A stretch of 64,000 nucleotides of DNA from Litoditis marina (taxonomy: Eukaryota > Nematoda > Chromadorea > Rhabditida > Rhabditidae). The translations under genes were made by a program, and so were the position numbers. Under the pieces are notes generated by a model. The model did not search any database and was not told where the DNA came from. It worked only from the letters and a program-made list of their open reading frames with translations. The DNA is taken from contig OZ038436.1 of NCBI GenBank assembly GCA_964036275.1, forward strand, positions 12,241,904 to 12,305,903. The letters are read 5' to 3'. Shown in pieces: positions 36,136-48,100 of this stretch (its first letter is position 1; every line of letters begins with the position of its first letter).

Positions 36136-39100
36136 CCTATCCAGGACTCTCGTGAAAACTAGAACAGGAATCTTTCAGAGGGAGAGGTGCTGCTATTTGT
36201 AAAGCAACCGCTAGTACGCGAGTCTAAGAAAATGAAGATCGTAGACAGACCACGCGCACAAACATGTTCATTGGTTTGTTAAAGAAGGACGATTATGTGG
36301 ACCAATTTCGTGTCAACGGTCCTTCAAATTGCAACTGAAAAATGTATTGCAGTTTAAGGACTGAAGCGTTGCGATTGGACCACGTAATCGTCCTTCTTCA
36401 AATAGGAGAGAAAGAGCGTAGAATACTTGCATGGTAGCCATAGCAAAGTTGCCAACTTCATGTCCACTACTGACAGCAAATTTAATGCGTCACGGATTCT
36501 TACGTCTTACAATCTCACCTAATCCATCAACTTTTCAATGTAAATTCCTTGGGTTTAGGTTAAATCGAACTCTCGGCGAAAAGCTGGTCCGATAAGTTCA
36601 TTCGAGCCTCACAACCTGAAAAAAAAGTCAAAAATCTTTGGTGAACAATTTTGTCTTTGATTGCAGGTGGCAGAAACAATTGGCGGACTGGTCGGCCTGT
36701 ACCTACTATTCGGAACATTCAACTATTTCCTAGCAAATGCTATTCTGATAGCCTATCCATTACTTGTCACTTATATGTTCACAACAGAAAAACCGTCGCG
36801 AGACAATCTGCTAATTTACTGGTGAGCCTTCTTCAATCAGGTTTTTTGTAACAGAAAAACAACAAAAGGGAGACAGAAAGGAAAGTTAATATGGAAGAGC
36901 TCATCAAGCGAAACCGACAAGTATACTTTTTAATTCAAAGTAACGAACCTAATTTGCATATGGTTGACACGTTTAGGTACCGCGGGGTACCTAAACTAGC
37001 TTTCCGTGCTGCCCCCTTCGATAATTTTACATGTACGGTTTTTGCGCTGATACCTAGAACATAGTGCAAAGTTCCGTTGTACCATGTTGGTGAAAGGCAG
37101 AAAATGAACGGAAACTTCTTTATACGTTTCGTTCGCATTACGATGTGAGCCCCAAGGGAGGAACATCAGCAGGAAATGACTCTTTTACAGTCTGCTGTGT
37201 ATAGTTCTCGCCATTCCCACTGAGACCTTGGCAGCGTGCCAATGAAACTTCGAATGCATGTATTCATAGAAATTACAGATCTTATGAAAAGAATTTTGAT
37301 CCACGCATTGTACTAAAAGGTAACTGTCGCTCAGAAAAACTTTCAGTGTTTCGGAAAACATTAACATGGTGAAATGTGACCTGAAAATTTTGTTGGCACG
37401 TTGCCGAGGTCTCAGTGGGAATGATTGGAACTATATCTAGTGGTCAATTCTACAACTAACCGGGTGTTTAGGTAACCTGACCCTTTTTTGATAACCTATT
37501 TTTCAGGTTACCTTGGTAGGTAACCTGAAAGTAACCTGAAACTAAAATCCTATCACCGTTCAAACTAACGGTAAAAACCTCATTTTGCGTTAGAAAAACA
37601 GGTAACCGGTTTTTCATTTTAGGTTACCAACCGGTTACCTACTGAGGTAACCTGAAAAATAGGTTACAAAAAAGGGTTAGGTTACCTAAAAACCCGGTTA
37701 GATATAGAATTCACCGTATCTAGTTTGCGCACAGTTCCTAGTATGTAGTTTATAGTTTGTAGTTTATTGTTGTCTGTTTGTAGTTTGAATACAGGGTGGT
37801 GGACAGTATTGATTTCAGCTGTTTTATGAGACTGAACTACAACATTTCAGGTCCCACTCTCCATGAATTTTCCTGAACTTTGAAATACCTATACCTTTAC
37901 CATGTTCCAGGGGATGTTATGCACTCCTCACACTGTTTGATCGCGCTCTGGAGATGATTTTCGGATACTATGTCATCAAAATTGCGCTGCTGGTGCTTCT
38001 CTTCTTGGAACCGTACCACTGGGTGTCCTGCTTGAGAAACGCGCTGAACGAGTTCAAACAAGTGAGTTTTGATTCCAAAAAGTGAAGCATCTTTTCCGTA
38101 CCTTTCAAAAGTTTTCAAATGTTCCGTATTACAGAAAAGGAACCAGGAAACGATGCCCAAATCGCCGCCTCCTGAGAAACCGTGAGAAATTTTACAAAAT
38201 GAAAACGAGAGAGAATTATCGTTGGCATTGTACCAGACTACTACAGTGTTATCGATGGACAACAATATTGATTTTGATTCATTTTAAAAAGAGTTTCTGG
38301 ATACGCACCACTCAACACAGTACTGATTACCTTTTCTGGCTCATTATATTTCAGAACCGACATTTGCTTCTTAGTTTGAGCCCTTATTTCAAACCTAAGA
38401 CTTTAGTGGGTGAAACATGGTTTTTCTCTTACAAAATGCCAAAATATGAATATAAAGTTCACATATATATCATAGGTTCACTCGATATCGACTATAATAT
38501 GAATGTATGGTATGTATTTGACTATATAAATATCTCATTATTGTTAGAAATCGTATGTTCAGGGACGAGGCTGCTTTCAACCCGAAGAGTCCCGCGCGAG
38601 TCGTCAGTCCGCCCAGCGTCGCGTCCAATCGCATGGTAGAAAATTGTCCATTTTTGCAAATAATGAGTTTTTGTCCCGTTCCATGAAGTTGGTCCTCTCA
38701 AAAGCAATCCTGTAGTTTGCTGTTTTTTTCGCTGTGTTTGTAGTTTGATACGGTTGAATTCGCCTCGAAATTGGTGAATTTTGACGAAGTCGACAGAGCT
38801 GATACCACCTACACCAGAATCTATCTCCTAAATAAACCTGACCTTGACTATGCTTAGAAAAAGGATCAAATTAGCAGGGTAAATGATAATCACTCGTCTT
38901 TTCAACATAGTATCATTGATGTTTTCATTAAAAGTTAATCAATAATAATTTCTATTTCTCGTCTTTGTAATCCCTGAAACCTCCAGCCTGCCAGAGCCGG
39001 TTCGAAGAAGCGATCTCAGACGAAGATGGAACCTGTGGCCGAAGTTCCCGCCGCCCCGGTAAGCTGTTTGTGATCAGTTGGAAATAGGAAAGTGGATTTT

Positions 39101-42100
39101 TTTTGAATGAAATACCTTAAATTCTTAAAGTTATTCACAGCAGGCTGGGCCACCTGCACATCTATCAAGACTACTACTTTTCTTACTTGGTCTAGACTAG
39201 TACCATTCTACTGTCCCATTTCTATTTATTTCCGAAAAATGAACTAGAACTTTGTTAAGGTGGAATCATTGTCGTAATAGTCTCAGCACTGTAACTTTGC
39301 ATAGAGGTTCTACATAATTGTCATGAAATTCCGTGCTTTTTTTCTTTTTTCTTACTCGCTATTACAGGTGGATGCAAATAACAACGCGGCATCTCCTTCT
39401 ACTGTACCTTCTGGCAAGGTACCGTTCTCACCGATTGGAAGTATACACAACTCATAATAGTCTAGTGTGGTATAGAGTGTACCATACAGACGCAGTGTGG
39501 TATAGTAAACAAATGGTGTAATATGATAAAGGGTTCGTGGAGATATGGCTGGGTGGTGCAGATGGCTTCCAGTGACCAATTCATCGTTTTAGTTTCCAGA
39601 GACTCGTCGTAGTTCATGATCTAAAACAATCATCCAGCCACAAACAATAAACAAAACAACAACAATAAGAACAAACAATAAACAAAATGAGCCAGGTCAA
39701 ACTACAAACACAGTGAGATAGGAGAACATACTTCTCATAGGCTTCGGAACGAGCGATCCGTATATAGTACGAGTTTCAGAGCGAATTCGTGCCAACAGCC
39801 TCGTCGTCGAAGAAGTCAGTCCGCTCCATGGCCATGAGTGACATGCCAGGTTGGTCAGCACTGCATGTATTCAGGAAAGATTGTCACACCTTGAAAAAGG
39901 ACGATTATGTGGTCCAATCGCAACGCTTCAGTCCTTTAAACTGCAATACATTTTTCGATTGCAGTTCAAAGGACCGTTGACACGGGATTGGTCCACACAA
40001 TCGTCCTGCTTTGACCTGCGTATCCTCCAAACAAACGATGTTTCTCTGCATCTCACTGCGCGAGGCCACCATATCTGGATTGTATAGTCTGATCTACATG
40101 CAACAGATACTCAAACAACTTTTGATTGAGTTGCTCATGTGGTGAACTCGTGGCAAATCGTAGAACACCATTCAATACCTTTCGAACAATCTGTTTTGAT
40201 TTTGAAACAGTTTTTACATTTCATCTCACTTTACAAGTTTTGTTATCTTTACAATTGCAGACCGTCAGCCGCAAGTTGGACAGAATCCGATGCTCACCGA
40301 TTCGGCCTATAAGCTCAGCTCAACCGCCTCCCTCACCAGTATTGGCAACAAGTGAGAATATCGATAATATCTATTTTTATTGATTTAGTATCAGCGAATA
40401 TTGATCTTCGTACAAAAGCTTCGTTTGTGCGAGTTACCATCCACATAGTGTGTACGTATGTTAGTAACATCAAGTTCTACGCTATACCTGGCTGCATATT
40501 CAGGAAATACTTTTAGGCCCTTAAATATCTTTTCTCGATATCAAAATTTTTTTCCAGATCAGCAGGTCCTGGTGTCAATCCTCATGATCTGACATTCTTT
40601 CCGGGAAACAAAATTGTGAGTAACCTTTCCGTCTCCAACACGTTCCAACGGTACTCCGCATAATTCTCATATTTTTTCATTTATTTATTTTTCATTTATC
40701 TACATTCAAAGATCGTGGCACTCGCTCATCAGAGAATGAGAAGAAAAATCGAGAAATAATTGATGTCATGGGGCACTTTCGCGAATTGTAATTGAATATT
40801 CACCTTTTGACAGAAAAACATTAACATTGAAAAATTTGTGATCTTGGGCTTCATTTATTCCAGAAACAATTTTTTTTCAGATCTTCAACGCTCCATTCGA
40901 CTATGACGACATCACCTACCACATGCGTATTGTGAACACATCGCATCACAATATCGCCTTCGCCATCAAAGGTATTGCTTGATTCATTTATTAGGCATAT
41001 GAATACGTGAAAAAATGAGATGAGAAGTGGAAAAGGGAGGTAGAAACAGAAATAAAACCCAGACTAGTACAACTCATTGCTACCTAGAGGCCTAGAAGAC
41101 TAGAAGCCTTACGTACTCAACGGTCGGAATAGTAAATACTCCCTCATCATTGAAAAGTTCACCATGGCTGCTCAAACCGCGACCTGTGCTGATGGGAGGT
41201 AGTATACTGTTGGTCAATGGCACGTGAAACATGTAAACACAGCAGAACTCCGATACCTGTAATGAAAAAGTGCACGATTTCTCATTAGAAGGGAGAATTG
41301 AAGTATCGCCCCCCCCCCCCCCCCACTTTAGTTGGGTCCCCCCCCCCCCCCCCCCCCGTAGCACTTTAACCCCCCACCAAACCTAAAACCTGAAAATCTG
41401 GTACAGGGGGGGGGGTTAAAATTCAACTTCGTTATTTACTATTTATCCCCCCCCCCACCTGGGTCGGCGGGGGGGGGGGGTAGAACTTCAATGGTGGGGG
41501 GTCAAACTTCAACGAGTGGGGGGTTGAACTTCAATACCGGAAATGTTTACTTTTCACCCCCCACCCTCAAACTTTTGTATAACAGATGATAAATTGAATT
41601 ATCATCCCCCGGTGGGGCGGGGGTCAAACTACAATTCCCCAAACGCAATACAAATTCAGAAAAGTGGGGGGTAAAAAGTCAATGTTCCCCATCAGAATGC
41701 TAACTTTAGAAGACGATTCAATCTACTTCTAACATAAGTAAACTCTGTGTTGAATAAACAACAACAAACAGAAAACAACTCTCTTTCCAGCCAATTGTGT
41801 TCCCCGTGTGGTCGCTTTCCCTCCGTCCGCCATCATCCGAAAGGGAGAGAAGCAGGTGGTCGCCGTCACTGTCAAGGTAAGCCATGACCTATTTCATAAA
41901 TCGAGATTTAAGATTATACTAGAACATAGAACAAAATTGAATAGTCACGAAAGTTAGTATTCTAATGAGGAATCGTGCACTTTGTTATTGCACGTTTATG
42001 AGTTCTGCTGTGTTTACCAAGTTTCACGTGACTGTACAGTTGACTAACAGTATCGATCACTCCTAATCGTTACAAAACTTCAATTTATGAATTATGACAT

Positions 42101-45100
42101 ATGTCAATATCAAATTACAACAAAGATTTTGTCATGCCATATGCCGGCGTCTTGACCCGATTCTGCGTTTCTCCCCTCAAAACTCTATAAATTGTTGTCT
42201 TGTCATTGTTTGATCATATTCCAGTAACATAAACTTAAAAACTCAGCAAATTGGACCAACATTTCTGGTGATGCGTTTCTAAACGGCGGGAGTATGTACA
42301 ATTACCCCCCCCCCACCCTGGTCGTAAATAGGTTGAGAAGTTACCGTAGTACAATCGCTCCCCACTTTTGGGAAGGAGGGCAAGTTACAAACAGAAGTTT
42401 GTGTAATAAGAATATCGATGATAGAAATAGCAGTAATTAGTGGAAAGCCACTAAAATAGTTAACACGAAAACGCTTTTGATATAGACTTTATTAATATAA
42501 AATATAAGATGCGCGATTTACTTTACAAAAAGAAAGAAGAGAAAACTAAACAGAGAGAACAACAACTGGAAATAAACAGTTCTTTTTGAAAAAGGATATC
42601 GCAATGCACACTCCTCGACTTGTGTAGTGCGGTCTGTCTTGGTCCAGAATCCTCGATTCTTTGTCTTCTGGTTCAATCGAGATGTCTTTCATTACTGACG
42701 CAACATGTGCGAGCAGCATAAAGCCTTTGGCCGGCATCCTTTCCACACTCAACGGAACTTGTCCCAGCGCATCCGCCATTGTCTTGTTTTGGATAGGACA
42801 ATCCGGTTGGTACTCCAGTCCCATCGGTCCCATCACCTTTTCATTCTTGCAGACGAACTGAGGGTGGTAAGGGTCTTGTTTCAACAGCTGGACCTTTTCC
42901 GATCTGAAAGAGATAGAATTCACTTCCTGTTCCGCTTTTTCCTGATCATTTTTCTTGTTTCGTACTCTTTTCCTCTTTTGTTTCGTTGTCAACGGTGTAT
43001 TGTCTATTGTCGGTGGTACCCCCAATAGCAAATCAAAGTTTATCCGTATGGGTTCTTGTTTCTCGTCTATTCCTGTGATTAGAGCTGAGTTTTCACTTGT
43101 TTCGATTACTCTGAAAGGTCCCGTGAAGTCGTTGATCAGTTTAGGATGTGTCGATTTCCCTTTCGTCGTTGGCATTTTCATGTACACCCTGTCCCCGACT
43201 CCTGGGTATTTCCTTGTTTCAGTTGAATTCTTGTTGTCATAGTATTCCTTTGCTTTTTCCCTCTCTTTGTCATTCTTTTCCTTGGCTATAGTTCTTATTA
43301 ACCTCATTCCTTCTATCAGTGCTGCTTGGTACTCTTCCCTGTCCACAATATGTAATGTCAGTTCTTGTTGTGGTAAATTTTCCCCCGGCACTTTTTGGTC
43401 AAATCCATGTAGCAAGAAGAATGGGCTTTCTCCCGTAGAGTCATGTACTGTGTTGTTGTACGCGAAAACTACAAAAGGCAATAGCGCGTCCCATTCGCAC
43501 GGTGTTACCCCGCTTTTCCTCAATGATGCTGCAATTGTTGCGTTCAACCTTTCCGTGATCCCATTTTCCCGAGGATTGTACCCTTTTGTGTATGACCAAT
43601 CTATCTTTGTCGTTGTGCATAGCCTGTCGCAAATCTTGTTGATGAACTCTGTACCTTGGTCTGAATGGAATTGCCTAGGCCATCTACCTCCCTCGCATAT
43701 CCACCTTGTAGTCAGCATTTCCGCCACTGTCTCAGCTGACTTGTTCGGAATTGCATACGCTCCTGCCCACTTAGAAAAATGGTCCACTACCGTCAAAATG
43801 TACTTGTTTCCTCGTGAAGTAAGGCCCATCTCCATAATATCTATCCCTACCAATTCGTACGGCATGGTGGTTACAATTGGCTTCAATGGTGGTGTGTTGC
43901 CTACATGTGCATTGTTGATGAAACATTTCTGACATTCTGTGTGCCATTTGTGTACATCCTGTCCCATTCCATTCCAGAAGAAGTCCTTTTTCAGTTTATT
44001 GAGAACTTTCTTCGCCCCGAAATGTCCTGCCCATAGCCCTGCATGTGTCTGATCGAATAGTTGCCTTCTCTCTTCTTTGGGTACGATTTTCTTGTATTCC
44101 CCCGTCTCGCTTGCTAGTTCCAGGTCTGTTTCTGTTGTTCGAAAATTTGCTACCCAAAGTTTGTTCGTACATCTAGGTAGGTCAATTTTCCCAGTTGTCA
44201 CCCCTGCGTCCAGTTTACCCAGCACTTCCTTGTAGTCATCATCGTTTCTCAACTTTTTCAGCCAATTACCCTGTTCTGCTACAGTGATCTCCCCGACTAC
44301 TCTCTCATTTTCTGGGCATGTACTATGTTCTTCTTCTCCTGTTGTCGGTATTCCCCGTGATAATGCATCTGCTACCGCGTTAGCTGACCCCTTTATGTAT
44401 TCGATCTTCAAATCATAACGTTGTAGTTCCAGCGCCCATCTCATTATCCTTCCTGAAATTGATGTGCGAGCGAATAGACAAGTTAGTGGCTGATGATCCG
44501 TTCGTACTATGACTCTCATTCCGTACACGAAATAGTGAAACTTGTGAACCGCGTGTACTACTGCCAGCGCTTCCAAGTCCGTGACATGATAGTTCCTTTC
44601 CGCCTTCGATATCCCTTTGCTAGTGAAACATATTGGATGGATTAGCTTATCTTTCCCTTCTTGGCAAAGTACCGCGCCTACCCCTGCTCCACTTGCGTCA
44701 GTATACAGAATAAACGGTCTTTCCCCTGTCCGAGCCTTTTCCACGTCCGGTTGTGCCAGAATTGGTGCCTCACATAACGTACTTTTCAACTTCTCGAACG
44801 AATCCTTCCGTCTCGAATCCCACTCCCATGGAACTTTTGTACTCGTCAGTTCATGTAGTGGCTTTGCTAATGCTGCAAACTTTAACACAAACTTCCTGTA
44901 ATACGACGCCATTCCTAGAAATGTCCTCAGCTCTGAAACGGTGTTGGGTTGTGGGTACTCCTTGATGGCTAACACTTTTCCTGGATCTACATGTACTCCC
45001 TTCTCATCAACTACGTGTCCTAGGAACGGTACGCATCTCTCCAATAGTTTGCATTTCTGCGACTTCAAACAAAGATGCGCTTTCCTTAGTGCCAGGAATA

Positions 45101-48100
45101 CCTCCCTTAGAACCTCAAAATGTCTTTCCTCTGTGTCCGTCGCTATCATGATGTCGTCGATGTATACGTGTACCTCATCTCCCCGAACGTTTTCTAGAAC
45201 CGAATCCATCAGTCGTTGAAATGTCGCGGGACTTGTGCTCAAACCGAATGGTAATACTTTGAACTGAAACAAACCTTCGCTTGTTGTGAATGCACTTTTC
45301 TCCTTCGCTTCCTCGGTGAGTGGTATTTGCCAATACCCCGCGCACATGTCCAGAGTACTAAAGAAACTTTTCCCTCCCAGAGTTTGTAGTACCTTGTCAA
45401 TTGCCGGCAATGGGTAAGAATCCTGTTTGATTACCTTGTTGAGTTCCCTATAATCGATACACAATCGCAGAGACTTATCCTTCTTTTCCACTAGCACGAT
45501 CGGAGAAGCCCACGCCGATTTGCTTCTCTCAATGAGGTCTCTTTTCAACAGGTCATCTATCATCTCCTTGAATTTAACCCTTGCCCCAATTGGTACTGGC
45601 CTTGTTTTCTGTTTGATGGGTGAATTGTTGCCTGTGTCGATGTCATGTTGTACTACCTCTGTCCGTGTCAGCTCTGTGTCATTGATTGTGAAGATGTCCC
45701 TGAACTCCTTTATCAAGTCAACTAATTTTTGTTGCCCTTGTTTTTCGGTGCGATTATTTCCCAGGATTTCCAATAATTTTCCATCCCTCTCAGCTTCACC
45801 CAGTTCCGGTCGTCCTTGTTGATCGTCCAGCATCTCCCATGTTGTTTCTAACGGTATATTCGTGAATGGTTCATTTCCCCATTCTCCCATAGTCTCACCT
45901 TTTCTGAATACCATAGCTTCCTTCGAATTGTTCGCTACTTGAACTTCAACTAGGCCTTCTACTGCAATATTGAATACTCCCGATGGAATCCTCTCATCTC
46001 TAGACCACAGAATTCCAGTGCTCTCACCTGTTCCTGTCGTTGTCAGTCTCACCTTCTTAGTTTGACCTGCACTAACAACTACCCTTTCCGCTACCTCGGC
46101 TACTTTCATAGGTTTTCCCTTGTCCTTGTCCATCACCAATCGAATACCCAACTCTTCCAATGCATTAGTTCCCAGGATCATGAAACCTTCTCGATTCTTG
46201 TCCAGATGCCAAATGACCGGTTTCACCCTCTCGTTTTCCTTGACTTTGACCTTGATTTCTGCGAGTGCAACAAACTTCATTTCACCTCCCGATGCGTCGA
46301 AAACTTTTCCATGGAAAGTTGGTGAAACCTCCTTGACCAGCGTGTGTACGTCCACTCCCCGTGTCATTGCCTGCTCAATTACTTCTGCTGACAATATCGA
46401 TAGTTGTGACCCCGTATCTACTAGCGCCTTGTACGTCTCACCTAGTATTTCCACCTCTACCACTGGTTTATCTCCGTACGCCTCTCCTTTGGTTTCTTCT
46501 CCCTTGGTGACTTCCGATATTTGGTTGCATCGACGAAATTCCTCTACCACCCTAGTCGCGAATGAACGTAGTTGAGGTTGCTGTTGCTGACCATTGCTAC
46601 CTACCGGCCTATTCTGTTGTTGTAATTGATTGTTTGGTATGAATGGCCGATTCTGTTGTTGCATAGGTTGTGTTCCTGTCTGAAATCCCTGATTCCCGTT
46701 CACATTACCTCGCTGCTGTTCTTGTCGCCCTTGTCCATACTCAGGTTTCCAACCATTACCCATCTCCCGTAGTAGCTTCCTGCAGTCTTTCTTCATATGC
46801 CCTGGTTTACCACAATGAAAACATACCGATTTTCCTTCCAAGTCTACACCCTTGTTTCTCGGTTTCGTAGCAGCTTCAGGTTTTTCCTCATATGTTTTCC
46901 TCCCCACGTTGTTGGTTTTGGCAATTTGTCTTGTTCGTTCGAGTGTCAATGTCATTTCCTTCATTCTGTCATACGTTGTTTTGTCATCTGTTGTTTCCAG
47001 TAGTTGAGCTAGATGGAATGATCCATCCCACTCCGCTACTTGTTTGTATAACATTTCCGCTCGTATGAATGACATGGATTCTCCTGATCTGTCTGGTTCT
47101 GCTCGCGCTGACCATTTTTCCAGTTCCAAACAGAATTTAGCTACCGATTGTCCTGGTCGCATTCTCAAACTTCTCCACTGCTCAATTGCTCTCAACCTAG
47201 AGACCTTCTCAGCACCGCGCAACCTATTTCTCATCGCTGCCACCAAATTGTCAAAGGATCCATTACGTTCGTGTTCTGCCAGCGTTGAATAATGTGCCTT
47301 AGCATTCCCAGTCAGCAGATCCTTCAATAAACCCTTCAGTTGTGAATTATCCCAGGAGTTCTTAGGGTATCGCAGCAAAAACGATTCCACATATTCACCC
47401 CAGTTCTCCCCTTTTTCCCCGCTGAATTGTTCCAATTTTGGTACTGCTTGTGATTTCAACAATTGTACAAGTGCTTGTGTCATTCCGTCTGATTCCCTTC
47501 CTTGACTTGTATTGTGACCTTGTACCATTGAAATTGTATCATGTGCCGGACTATGAGGCCTACGCCGCATAGTATCCGTAATATAATCATCAATCGTACC
47601 TTGGGACACTGTTCGTGCCCTTGACGATCTTCTTGGGCTCGGCTGCTTTGCTTGTGGTGACGGGCGCTGGTGGTCCAAGCAGTTTGGTCTCCGTGGCAGT
47701 ATCTGTAACATATCCTCATTTACATTGCTTCTTCCCTCTTCTTCCCTCTCTTCCATTTCCAACTCTTGCTGAGCCTCCTCATAGAAATTATCTCTCTCAC
47801 CTACTATTGATCTATTTCCATTTCCTTCTTCGTCCAACAGATGATCGAGTGACGAGTTGAGTGAAGATTCCTGCAATTGATCAATTTGTTCAGAATGGCG
47901 ATAATCCTCTAGTTCTGCCACAACCCTATCACATTCCTCCATTATCTGGTCATGTTCGCAGTTGAAAGCAGTAGCTAGAGATTCAATTGTCTCCTGTTTC
48001 TCTCCCACTTGTGCTATCACATCTTCTTCCTCACAACCTAGCATGTTACTTAGCTGCTTGATCATTGCTCTGTCCCTCCTTGCGTTTGTGACTAATGTTC

